This document shows positions 1 to 8,231 of a stretch of 37,452 nt of DNA, in pieces. Location: positions 1 to 37,452 of the forward strand of contig DKCU01000136.1 in NCBI GenBank assembly GCA_002451555.1. Direction: 5' to 3'. The translations under genes and the position numbers were made by a program. The stretch's first letter is position 1. Every line of letters begins with the position of its first letter. Source of the stretch: Candidatus Segatella albertsiae (lineage in GTDB: Bacteria; Bacteroidota; Bacteroidia; Bacteroidales; Bacteroidaceae). The notes beneath the pieces were generated by a model. It was not told the DNA's origin and ran no database searches. It saw only the letters and a program-made list of their open reading frames with translations.

Positions 1-56
1 CACTTGCTTGTTGAATTCGCGAAAGCAAAAGTGACTCATCTTTTGTTAAAAAGGAA

Positions 57-100
57 TAACTATAGTACCTTAAAGTACTATCCGTGAGTTTTTATAGTTA
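57..100. promoter_or_regulatory. Overlapping inverted repeats upstream of fecR
   Basis: Two nested, mutually exclusive inverted repeats lie just before the FecR gene. The outer pair is TAACTATA (57-64) and TATAGTTA (93-100). The inner pair is ATAGTAC (62-68) and GTACTAT (75-81) with a 6-nt loop. No TAnnTTTG housekeeping -7 element is visible here, so the repeats could be a regulator site or a leader structure. Function is inferred. Confidence 0.35.
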
Positions 101-113
101 GAAAGAATAGATT

Positions 114-1175
114 ATGGACAAACAACCAAATGATAATTGGCAAATAGAAAATATGCCTTCGGTTTTTGAGGAACTGGAGGTAAGGAGAGCTATGCACAAA
201 GCTCACCTCGACACTCCTGATGTCAATGCAGAATGGGAGAAGTTTAGCCAAGGCTTAAATGAAAATGAAGACGAGGTGGATGAAAGTTTGTCCAACCACT
301 CCATTCATAAGCAAATGTGGCTTTATACCTTAGTCGTTAGTGCAGCAGCCATCTTGATAGCCTTCTTCATCATCTTCCCCATCTCCGACACTTCCTCTTC
401 CGTCGAAGTGTTTACAGCCAACAAAAATCAACAAAACATCGTCATGACTACCGATGAAGGGAACTTGACCGTGGTAAAGCCTCATCAGTCACTTGCTTTT
501 GACAAAGTAGCCCCAACACAGGAAAAAGTGAATGAAAATGTAAAGATGATGGAAATATCCACTCCAAGAGGCTTGGACTGCCAACTGAAATTACCCGACG
601 GAACACAAGTTTGGCTGAATGCCGACAGCAAGATAACCTTCCCCGACCACTTTGTGGGCAAAGAGAGAAAAGTGAAGGTAGAAGGAGAAGCCTACTTTGA
701 AGTAACCAAGGATGCCAAGCATCCTTTTGTTGTCAGCACGGAATATTTCACCACGACCGTACTGGGCACAGTATTCAACATCAATGCCTACACTCCCAAG
801 ACTGCTAACGTAGTGCTGGTCAGCGGGAGCGTAGCCGTCAAGCCTAAGCAAGGCAACTCCCAACTCATCTCACCAGGTCAAATGGCCAAATGGAATGCCC
901 AAGGTAACATGGACATCTCGGAAGTAGATGTATATCCGCTGGTACAATGGAAAGACGGCTTTTTCTATTTCAACAACGACCGTCTGATAGACATCATGAT
1001 GGAATTGGGAAGATGGTACAATGTAAGCGTAGTCTTTGAGCATGAAGAGGATATGAACCGACGTTTGCACTTCGTAGCAGAACACAAGGAAAGCCTACGT
1101 GACATCATCCGACGAATCAACGAGTTAGGCATTGTGAAAATCAACATGAAGAAAGACCATGTTTCCGTAGAATAA
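114..1175 (+). CDS. FecR family anti-sigma factor
   Basis: This is an inner-membrane anti-sigma/sigma-regulator protein of the FecR family, 353 residues, a usual length. It has a cytoplasmic N-terminal part of about 65 residues, one membrane segment at about 68-90 (around LVVSAAAILIAFFI), then a periplasmic FecR domain. That domain carries the family blocks STPRGLDCQLKLPDGTQVWL, FVGKERKVKVEGEAYFEV and TTVLGTVFNI. A FecR C-terminal domain follows (FFYFNNDRLIDIMMELGRWYN). In Bacteroidota such proteins receive a signal from the STN domain of a SusC-type transporter and control an ECF sigma factor. The partner transporter follows 143 bp downstream. The matching sigma gene is not in the window and is probably just left of it. 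The ATG at 114 is the natural start. Confidence 0.93.
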   Translation: MDKQPNDNWQIENMPSVFEELEVRRAMHKAHLDTPDVNAEWEKFSQGLNENEDEVDESLSNHSIHKQMWLYTLVVSAAAILIAFFIIFPISDTSSSVEVFTANKNQQNIVMTTDEGNLTVVKPHQSLAFDKVAPTQEKVNENVKMMEISTPRGLDCQLKLPDGTQVWLNADSKITFPDHFVGKERKVKVEGEAYFEVTKDAKHPFVVSTEYFTTTVLGTVFNINAYTPKTANVVLVSGSVAVKPKQGNSQLISPGQMAKWNAQGNMDISEVDVYPLVQWKDGFFYFNNDRLIDIMMELGRWYNVSVVFEHEEDMNRRLHFVAEHKESLRDIIRRINELGIVKINMKKDHVSVE

Positions 1176-1318
1176 CAATCCATAAAGAGAGGGTGCAAAC
1201 TAATAAATTGCTGCAAATTCTTTGTTTTTTATAAAAAAATGCAATTTTTCAGTACCCATTCACTTTCAAAGTGTGTTCTTACAGTATAAACTATTAATAA
1301 CTTATAATGTAGAACAAT

Positions 1319-4300
1319 ATGAAGAAAGAGAGATTTGGAATGTTATTCCTGAGCATCTTGTTCCTACTGAGTGCAACTGTAGCCTTTGCACAAGGCAACA
1401 AGATTACACTCACGGTCAACAAGGTTTCATTGCCTTCCGCACTCAATCAAGTGGAACGGCAATCTAATTATTACAAAATTAATTATGATTACAATCAATT
1501 AGGTAAGTACCACGTTTCTGCCGAGATCAAAAACAAATCGGCAATTGAAGCAGTCAACACATTGTTAAGCAACTTGCCTTTTGCAGCAAAAGCTGATGGA
1601 CGCTATATTTCCATCAAAGCTTCTACCCATGTTCCATCGACTTCTGCCCCACAGCACCATCAGACACAAGGAGCAAGAGGACGCGTCGTTGACCAGGATG
1701 GAGAACCTTTGATAGGTGCCACTGTCATTGTACCTGGCACTCAGAAAATGGTAGTTACCGATGTAGATGGCAATTTCTTCTTGCCTACAGCCAATGCCAA
1801 CGACCAGCTTGAAATTTCTTATATCGGAAAGAAAACCATTCGTTGTAAAGCAGGGACCCATCGCTTGAATGTAGTGATTGATGATGACAACAATGCTCTC
1901 AACGATGTCGTTGTCACCGGTTACCAAACTATTTCTAAAGAGCGTGCAGCAGGTTCTTTCGTTGTTTTGACACCAGATAAGATGGAAGGTAAGTTGCAAA
2001 CCAATATACTCGATCGTATGGAAGGTCTTGTTGCAGGTATGAAACGTGTACCAGGCCATACCCCAGAGATTCGTGGAATCTCCACAATCAACGGAACAAA
2101 GACCCCTCTCTATGTTGTCGATGGAATACCTTACGAAGGTGATATCAATGCCTTAAACCCTTCCGACATTGTAAACATTACAGTACTCAAGGATGCTTCT
2201 GCTGCGTCTATCTATGGTGCTCGCTCTGCCAATGGCGTTATTGTCATCACAACTCGCCAAGGTGAAAAGGGTAAGACTAAGGTTAGTTATGATGGAAGTA
2301 TTAAGTTCACTCCACTTCCTTCTCGCGGCTATCTCAACTTGACTTCAAGTGCTGAGTTAGTCGATTTACAAAAGACTTTGTTCCAATATCCTCACTCTAA
2401 TTATATTGAGGAAACTTCAAAGACTCAGATGAATGAGGTATATAAACTTTTATATGCAAATGCACGTGGAAAATTAAGCGATACCGACTTGGAAACTCAG
2501 TTAGATGTATACCGCAATCAAGACCGTTATCAGCAAATAAAAGATGCCTTTGTTCGTAGTGCATCCATAGTTCATCAGCACAACCTGTCATTCAGTGGTG
2601 GTTCTGATATCTATAAGTATGCCCTTTCTGTCAATTATCAGGAGAACCTTCCTTACGAGAAGAAGCAATCTACTCAGAGATTGGGCTTCAACTTTAAGAA
2701 TCAATTTGATTTTTATAAATGGCTTCGTGTCAACGTGGGTATTATCAACAGCAATGTAAAGGCTAACTATGATAATGGTTTTACCGGCTATAGCTATCTT
2801 TATTCTGGTCCTTCTTACCGTATGATTTACAATGCAGACGGAACTCCTACCCAATGGTACAATAATAAAAGCCAGCAGGAAATTGACCGTTTGAACGGCT
2901 TAGGCTTATTGGATGAAACTTATATTCCTGTCAATGAAGTTAATAAAGCTCACTATAGTAACGAGAATAAGTATTATAATATCAATGTTGGTGCCAATAT
3001 CAAGTTCATGGAAGGATTGAACTTGGACGTAATGTACCAAACAGAACAGACCAATGGTTATACCAAGCAACTTTATGATGCCGACTCTTATACCGTTAAG
3101 GATGAAGTCAACAACGCCACAGTTATTGGGTCAGATGGTTCTGTTACCAAGCATATTCCAGAAGGAGGAAAATTGCAAGAAACTTGGGTAAAGAATCACT
3201 CATACACCTTCCGTGTCCAATTGAACTTTAACCGTGAGTTTGGCATCCATGGCATACAGGCACTTATTGGCGCAGAGCGTCGTAAGGTCGTAACTCAAAG
3301 TACAGTCCTTAACAAATGGGGCTACGATGACCAAACACTTGCTTACAAGTCTATCAACGAACTTGCGTTAGGTACTGCTGTCAAAAATACGGAGGCCGTC
3401 TATGGCAGCTATTACTATTACGGACCTTATGATAGTTTCGGCTATACAGACAATCGTTACGTAGCTTTCTATGGCAATGCTTCCTATACTTTTGACCGCA
3501 AATTGACTGCTACAGGTAGTATCCGTATCGACCAGTCTAACCTCTTCGGTACAGACCCTAAATACCAGTACAGACCTTTATGGTCAGTAGGTTTACAGTA
3601 CTTGGCTTTGGAAAATTGGGATTGGGTTGACCGTTTGGCTGTACGTGCTACCTATGGTATCAATGGTAATGTGGCAAAAAATAGTGGTCCTTACATGATC
3701 GCAACAAACGTTAGCCGTCCAAACAGCTATACCAATGAATACTATTCATATATATCCACACCTCCAAATCCAACACTTCGCTGGGAGAAGACAAATGTAT
3801 TCAACTTGGGTGTAGATTTCAATTTACTGCGCAACCGTTTGAATGGTAGCATTGAATTCTACAGCAAAAATAGCAATGACCTCTTGGGCAATCGCTTGAC
3901 AGACTCAACTACAGGTTGGAGTTCCTTGATGCTCAACTATGGTAAGATGTATAACCGTGGTATTGAAATCTCTTTACAGAGCGTCAACATGCGCACACAT
4001 GACTTCATGTGGACAACCAACTTGACATTCAGCTACAACAAGAACAAGTTGACCAAGATTGAGAATAGTGGAACTTCTGCATATAGTTATTTCAGTGGCT
4101 TACAAAATCGTGAGGGAAAGCCAATGAGTTCTCTCTATTCAGTACGCTATGCAGGTTTGGACGAGAATGGCATTCCTCAGGCTTACAAAGCTGACGGCAC
4201 AAAGGTCAACTCTTATCGTGACTTGGAACCAGAAGACCTCGTTTATTCAGGTACAACCAACCCACCTTACTCAGCTTCTCTCTCCAATAAGATTAGCTAC

Positions 4301-4783
4301 AAGGGCTTCGACATGAGTTTCATGTTTGTATTCTACGGTGGTCATAAGTTACGAGATGTAGCAGCAAGCTATGTATGGAATCGTATGCCTACCCTCAACT
4401 ATGCTGGTATAATGGATAGAAACCGTATGCATTTCTGGCAGAAAGCTGGAGACGAAAATGACCCAGACATGGCGCCAGCTTTTCTCTATCGCACCTCTTA
4501 CTCTAACTCTGAGTATTTGTGGAGTGCTGCCGACAAACACATCCAGAAAGGCGATTATATCAAGCTCCGTGACTTGACATTCGGCTATACGTTTCCTAAA
4601 CAGTGGATCAACAAGGCTTACTTACAGAATTTACGTGTCAGCTTGCAGATTCAGAACCTCTTCTATTGGGCTGCCAATAAACGTCACCTCGACCCAGAGG
4701 TTTGGACAGGAACTTCGCTGACTCCATCACGTGGTTATCACATCCCTGCTACATATACTATTGGTATTTCTGCAAACTTTTAA
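1319..4783 (+). CDS. SusC/RagA family TonB-linked outer membrane protein with STN domain
   Basis: This is a TonB-dependent outer-membrane transporter of the SusC/RagA family, 1154 residues. A signal peptide ends at about residue 25 (FLLSATVAFA then QGNK). Next comes an STN domain (about 27-100), which signals to FecR in transport-and-regulation receptors. A carboxypeptidase-D-like domain follows (about 120-190, GRVVDQDGEPLIGATVIVPG). The plug domain has the SusC hallmarks NDVVVTGYQ, TPLYVVDGIPYEGD and LKDASAASIYGARSANGVI. The rest is a beta-barrel ending in an aromatic residue (TIGISANF). It lies between fecR and susD, so it should pair with the SusD lipoprotein that starts 12 bp downstream. 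The substrate cannot be read from the sequence; the thioredoxin-like neighbour hints at peptides or thiol/disulfide ligands. The ATG at 1319 fits the signal peptide. Confidence 0.95.
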   Translation: MKKERFGMLFLSILFLLSATVAFAQGNKITLTVNKVSLPSALNQVERQSNYYKINYDYNQLGKYHVSAEIKNKSAIEAVNTLLSNLPFAAKADGRYISIKASTHVPSTSAPQHHQTQGARGRVVDQDGEPLIGATVIVPGTQKMVVTDVDGNFFLPTANANDQLEISYIGKKTIRCKAGTHRLNVVIDDDNNALNDVVVTGYQTISKERAAGSFVVLTPDKMEGKLQTNILDRMEGLVAGMKRVPGHTPEIRGISTINGTKTPLYVVDGIPYEGDINALNPSDIVNITVLKDASAASIYGARSANGVIVITTRQGEKGKTKVSYDGSIKFTPLPSRGYLNLTSSAELVDLQKTLFQYPHSNYIEETSKTQMNEVYKLLYANARGKLSDTDLETQLDVYRNQDRYQQIKDAFVRSASIVHQHNLSFSGGSDIYKYALSVNYQENLPYEKKQSTQRLGFNFKNQFDFYKWLRVNVGIINSNVKANYDNGFTGYSYLYSGPSYRMIYNADGTPTQWYNNKSQQEIDRLNGLGLLDETYIPVNEVNKAHYSNENKYYNINVGANIKFMEGLNLDVMYQTEQTNGYTKQLYDADSYTVKDEVNNATVIGSDGSVTKHIPEGGKLQETWVKNHSYTFRVQLNFNREFGIHGIQALIGAERRKVVTQSTVLNKWGYDDQTLAYKSINELALGTAVKNTEAVYGSYYYYGPYDSFGYTDNRYVAFYGNASYTFDRKLTATGSIRIDQSNLFGTDPKYQYRPLWSVGLQYLALENWDWVDRLAVRATYGINGNVAKNSGPYMIATNVSRPNSYTNEYYSYISTPPNPTLRWEKTNVFNLGVDFNLLRNRLNGSIEFYSKNSNDLLGNRLTDSTTGWSSLMLNYGKMYNRGIEISLQSVNMRTHDFMWTTNLTFSYNKNKLTKIENSGTSAYSYFSGLQNREGKPMSSLYSVRYAGLDENGIPQAYKADGTKVNSYRDLEPEDLVYSGTTNPPYSASLSNKISYKGFDMSFMFVFYGGHKLRDVAASYVWNRMPTLNYAGIMDRNRMHFWQKAGDENDPDMAPAFLYRTSYSNSEYLWSAADKHIQKGDYIKLRDLTFGYTFPKQWINKAYLQNLRVSLQIQNLFYWAANKRHLDPEVWTGTSLTPSRGYHIPATYTIGISANF

Positions 4784-4795
4784 TCTTTAAATTTT

Positions 4796-6277
4796 ATGAA
4801 ACTATTTAATATCATCAAATATTCTGCATGTGCATTAGCTTTATTGGCAATGACCTCATGCGATGACTGGCTTGGGAACAAGCCTAAAGGATTCACCATT
4901 CCTGAGAAATATGAAGACTACAAGCAGTTAATGAATAGCCAGTATTTGTATCGTTCTCTCGATGTTTACCCACTTTTTATCACCGATGACGCTCGATTGG
5001 TAGCTCGTGGTACTTGCCCTGAGGCATCTGAGTTTGAATACTATGGTATGTCTGAGGAAGTGAAGAATGCTTATTCTTTCCAACATGGTCAACTCTTTAC
5101 TCCAGGTCAGAGTGATGCTTGTTGGGATGGTGCTTATTCCAATATCTTCACTTATAATGCTGTCATCAACAACGTTTTGAGTTCTGCTGGAGGTAGCTTA
5201 GCCGAACGTGAACAGCTATGGGCACAGGCCTTGATTGGTCGTGCTTACGAGTATTTAAACCTTGTAAACCTCTATGGCAATCATTATGACCCTACAACAG
5301 CAGAGAGTGATTACGGTGTACCTTTGGTACTGTCCGAGGAAATTAAAAACGAGAAATACTCACGTGCCACAGTTGCTCAGGTCTATAACCAAATCAAGTC
5401 AGACCTTGAACAAGCTGTTCCTAAGTTACCTACCAAAACGAAGTACTCATTTGACCCTAACCAAAGCGTAGGCTATGCCTTCCTTTCTCGCATGTACCTC
5501 TATATGGGCAACTATGAAGAAGCATTAAAGAATGCCAGATTATCTTTGGAGCAAAACGACAAACTCTTGGATTACAAACTCTACAAGGCCAAACAAGGTC
5601 AGTGGGGACGTATCGTATTAGCATCAAATGAAGATGAAGAATTCCCTGATGAGTCCAAAAACGTGGAGAATGTTTATACTCGTCTTTTTGATGGTACCTC
5701 TTATCTTTTTAAGCAAGTGGCTGCTAGCGATGAGCTTCTCAATACTTTCTCTCGCAATTTACCTGTTAATGGCGAGGATATGCGTCTTTCCCTCTTCTTT
5801 GCCAAGGATGAGTTCAATCCATATACTACAGGTGGATCGCCAGTACATTTTCCAGGCTACACAATCTTTGCACCTTATATTAATATGAGTTGTGGTCTCT
5901 CTACCCCTGAGGTTTACCTTACTGCTGCAGAATGTGAAGCTCGTATTGGCGACCCTAACAAGGCACTGGAATATCTCAACGAGTTACGTGACATGCGTAT
6001 CAAGAACAATGAGCATTTTACAACTCCTACTTCTCTTTCAAAGGAAGAGGTATTGAAAATGGTTATAGATGAACGCCGTAAAGAATTTGCTTTCAATGGA
6101 TTGACACGTCTTATCGATTTGAAGCGTCTCAACCGTGAAAGTTGGTTTGCCAAAACCATCACTCATGATGCTGGCAATGAAGGTTCTTGGACATTACCTG
6201 CCAATGACCCACGGTACATCATGCCTGTTCCCGAGACAGTATTAAGTTTCAATGATATGCCTCAATATGAGCGTTAA
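4796..6277 (+). CDS. SusD/RagB family nutrient-binding lipoprotein
   Basis: This is the surface lipoprotein partner of the preceding SusC. The 493-residue protein starts with a lipoprotein signal peptide whose lipobox LAMTSC gives a lipidated Cys at residue 22. It then has the helical TPR-rich SusD fold, with family blocks such as ALIGRAYEYLNLVNLYGNHY, VGYAFLSRMYLYMGNYEEAL, LTAAECEARIGDPNKALEYL, and a C-terminal LTRLIDLKRLNRE with the usual final IMPVPETVLSFN. In the Sus paradigm it forms the lid over the SusC barrel and captures ligand at the cell surface. It is 12 bp downstream of susC and 15 bp upstream of the thioredoxin-like gene, so all three are likely co-transcribed. Substrate unknown. 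Confidence 0.94.
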   Translation: MKLFNIIKYSACALALLAMTSCDDWLGNKPKGFTIPEKYEDYKQLMNSQYLYRSLDVYPLFITDDARLVARGTCPEASEFEYYGMSEEVKNAYSFQHGQLFTPGQSDACWDGAYSNIFTYNAVINNVLSSAGGSLAEREQLWAQALIGRAYEYLNLVNLYGNHYDPTTAESDYGVPLVLSEEIKNEKYSRATVAQVYNQIKSDLEQAVPKLPTKTKYSFDPNQSVGYAFLSRMYLYMGNYEEALKNARLSLEQNDKLLDYKLYKAKQGQWGRIVLASNEDEEFPDESKNVENVYTRLFDGTSYLFKQVAASDELLNTFSRNLPVNGEDMRLSLFFAKDEFNPYTTGGSPVHFPGYTIFAPYINMSCGLSTPEVYLTAAECEARIGDPNKALEYLNELRDMRIKNNEHFTTPTSLSKEEVLKMVIDERRKEFAFNGLTRLIDLKRLNRESWFAKTITHDAGNEGSWTLPANDPRYIMPVPETVLSFNDMPQYER

Positions 6278-6292
6278 ACGATAAAATAACCT

Positions 6293-7483
6293 ATGAGAAA
6301 ATTAATTATGATAGCACTTTTGGCGGTTTCTTTATTTACCGCTAAAGCTGCTGACAATACAGAAGTTGATGTCGCTAACCCAGGCATCAACTTCAACCAT
6401 CAACCTTGGGCAGAAATTGTAACCAAGGCAAAAACAGAGAACAAGTTGATATTCATCGACTTTTACACGCAGTGGTGTGGTCCATGCCTTAATATGGCAA
6501 CAACAGTATTCACTTTGCCTGCTGTAGGTGGCTTCTACAACAATCACTTCGTATGTACCAAGATTGACGCTGAGAATGGTGAAGGCATAGAATTAGCAAA
6601 AAAATATGAAGTACATAGTTACCCTACATATATGTTTGTTGACCCTAATACAGAGGAAGCTGTGCATCGCAGTAGCAGCAGGCAGTCTGCCGAACAATTC
6701 ATCATTACAGGTAAATGCGCCCTCAATCCACAAATGCGCTCTTTCTATTTGGAAGAACAGTATAACAAGGGAAAGCGTGACCGTCAATTATTGGAAAACT
6801 ATATCATCTACAAGAACTCGGTCTATGCGCACAATGATGTCAACACAGCTTTTAACGAACTAATCCAAGGGGGTGCTAAACTCACAGAACAAGACGTATG
6901 GCATATATTCTACTCTTGCATTTCTGGAATGACACCTTACTTGAAAGACGTTTCTAATAACTATTCACAGTATTGCCAACTCTTTAGTAAGAAGAGTGTC
7001 GATGAAAAATTGGCAAAAGAAACTTCTTATGGCAATCTCAACGAGATAGAAGCTCTTTGCAATTTTGAGGGCAAAGAATTCAACTGTGAGATGATTCGCA
7101 TCAATGAAGCAATACGTGACAAAAAATATGATGTAGCTATCAAGCATATTGATGCCATGATTGCCAATCCCGCTGTCAATCAACAGAAATTGATTGATCG
7201 TCTGAAATTTATCGCTCGTTTGAGTTACTATAATTCTGAAGAAATTCCTACCACGTGGTTTAACAAATGCGTGGAATATCTCCGTTATATTGCTTATAAC
7301 GACAACAACAGAGATGATGCTTTCATCCACCAAGAGTATGCTGCAGCTTTGGAAAAAGTATTAGAACAGATTTCTAAGAATGGAAGCAAAATACCTATAT
7401 GCCTTCTGAATACACCAACTTATGGCAAAAAAGAGTATTCCATGCGTCCAACAGCATTAAAGGCAAAGCCTAAAAGAAAATAA
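6293..7483 (+). CDS. Exported thioredoxin-fold protein (CGPC)
   Basis: This is a 396-residue periplasmic or envelope protein. It has an N-terminal signal peptide (about 1-19, IALLAVSLFTAKA) followed by a thioredoxin-like domain at about 35-140. The active site is FYTQWCGPC (Cys62 and Cys65), and the cis-proline loop SYPTYMF is present. The remaining ~250 residues are helical, without a family I can name. The canonical CGPC motif suggests disulfide reduction. It is the last gene of the fecR-susC-susD group (15-bp gap) and is followed by a hairpin. Its position suggests it acts on the imported ligand or keeps a locus component reduced, which is inference. The second Sus locus in the window also carries thioredoxin-fold proteins. 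Confidence 0.85.
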   Translation: MRKLIMIALLAVSLFTAKAADNTEVDVANPGINFNHQPWAEIVTKAKTENKLIFIDFYTQWCGPCLNMATTVFTLPAVGGFYNNHFVCTKIDAENGEGIELAKKYEVHSYPTYMFVDPNTEEAVHRSSSRQSAEQFIITGKCALNPQMRSFYLEEQYNKGKRDRQLLENYIIYKNSVYAHNDVNTAFNELIQGGAKLTEQDVWHIFYSCISGMTPYLKDVSNNYSQYCQLFSKKSVDEKLAKETSYGNLNEIEALCNFEGKEFNCEMIRINEAIRDKKYDVAIKHIDAMIANPAVNQQKLIDRLKFIARLSYYNSEEIPTTWFNKCVEYLRYIAYNDNNRDDAFIHQEYAAALEKVLEQISKNGSKIPICLLNTPTYGKKEYSMRPTALKAKPKRK

Positions 7484-7502
7484 GACTCTCTCTTACTAAA
7501 AC

Positions 7503-7539
7503 AAGCGGGTGATACCATAAGTTGGTGGTTCACCTGCTT
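7503..7539 (+). terminator. Probable terminator of the first Sus operon
   Basis: AAGCGGGTGA (7503-7512) pairs with TCACCTGCTT (7530-7539) with one G-U pair. A smaller ACCA/TGGT stem sits in the loop. It begins about 20 bp after the thioredoxin gene. The T tract that follows is weak (AGTTTT at about 7547), so termination is likely but not certain. Confidence 0.5.
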
Positions 7540-7549
7540 AAACCAAGTT

Positions 7550-7798
7550 TTACGAATCTTCATTTTTGACAAATCTTATGCCTTCAGCCAATAGCCCCAT
7601 CAGTTGGTCATCTATATAATAGGTAGCTTGCGAGGTAGAAGCCAAATGATATTCCATCAGTTTCTTAATGGCACTTTGTACGCTGCTTGCTGAACGAAGA
7701 TTATACTTTTTAATGAATGCTGTCGAAGTGATTTGCTTAGCCATACCTGCCTTGGCAATAGCATATAGAAGCTCTTTTTGAGGTAAGATTTGCTTTTG
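7550..7798 (-). pseudogene. C-terminal remnant of an AAA-type ATPase
   Basis: An open frame without a proper start covers about 82 codons, reading inward from 7798. It contains LPQKELLYAIAKAG and then TSTAFIKKYNLRSASSVQSA. That is the C-terminal winged-helix segment seen in the Bacteroidota archaeal-type AAA ATPases, whose sequence typically continues into a DUF234-like tail. The ATPase core (Walker A and B) is absent from the DNA further upstream, where all frames are interrupted. An internal ATG at 7744 could start a 64-residue peptide, but this looks like gene debris. It sits beside the VirE accessory patch. Assignment is by remembered family pattern, so moderate confidence. Confidence 0.5.
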
Positions 7799-7928
7799 TC
7801 CACACGTCTTGCAGCCATGATGACAAGATTTTCACCATTCGTAACATTCGTAATGATACTTTGTTTTCCATGGCAGCAGAAATGCCCCCTACTCTAACTT
7901 CATGGTCCTTCATGTAAATATTTATTAT

Positions 7929-8005
7929 TTTTCCCTAAAGTTTTCCCTGTTACCCCTTGGTTTTTCCCGATTTTGCAGAAAACAGCTCTATTTTTCAGGG
8001 AAAAC
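7929..8005. repeat. TTTTCCC repeat array and inverted repeat upstream of the VirE promoter
   Basis: TTTTCCC occurs at 7929-7935, 7941-7947 and 7962-7968 in one orientation and as GGGAAAA at 7998-8004. The last two of the set form part of a perfect 10-bp inverted repeat: GTTTTCCCTG (7940-7949) and CAGGGAAAAC (7996-8005). The right arm abuts the -33 box of the promoter at 8006-8036, which fits an operator array. The binding protein is unknown. Confidence 0.45.
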
Positions 8006-8036
8006 TTGCAAAAGGCTTCTCGATGTTGTATCTTTG
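8006..8036 (+). promoter_or_regulatory. Bacteroidota sigma-70 promoter for the VirE gene
   Basis: TTG at 8006-8008 is followed by a 20-bp spacer and TATCTTTG at 8029-8036, matching the Bacteroidota consensus. It implies a transcript starting near 8043 with an unusually long leader of about 190 nt before the VirE start. That leader contains the repeats at 8081-8176. Confidence 0.65.
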
Positions 8037-8080
8037 CATTGTCGATAGAAAAATGGAGCGACCATGCCGTTCTTATATGT

Positions 8081-8176
8081 CACATATCACTCTTTGTAAG
8101 ATAAGCTACTAATTTACAGGAGATTACATATTGTGCTATATAATATGTTGACATAGCACACACATGACACGACATA
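8081..8176. repeat. Left iteron-like repeat cluster flanking the VirE gene
   Basis: This leader segment holds CACATATCAC (8081-8090) and an inverted pair TGTGCTAT (8132-8139) / ATAGCACA (8153-8160). It also holds a 27-bp block (8150-8176) that recurs in inverted orientation at 9559-9585, with 4 mismatches by my alignment. The same short words occur only on the two sides of the VirE gene, as far as I noticed. Confidence 0.6.
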
Positions 8177-8231
8177 ATACTTACGGTCTGTCGGCATAAA
8201 ATAAACATTGTTATATTAATAATTAATTATC

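Noticed and set aside
1..87. An open frame from the window edge to a stop at 85-87, possibly the tail of an ECF sigma gene
   Set aside because: The 28 codons (HLLVEFAKAKVTHLLLK...) show no sigma region 4 pattern, so I cannot support an identity even though a sigma gene is expected here.
7801..7914. A 57-codon minus-strand frame from ATG 7914 (MKDHEVRVGGISAAMENK) and an overlapping frame reading NGENLVIMAARRVDK
   Set aside because: Both are short, overlap the ATPase remnant in other frames, and match no family I know. They may be further debris but cannot be called genes.
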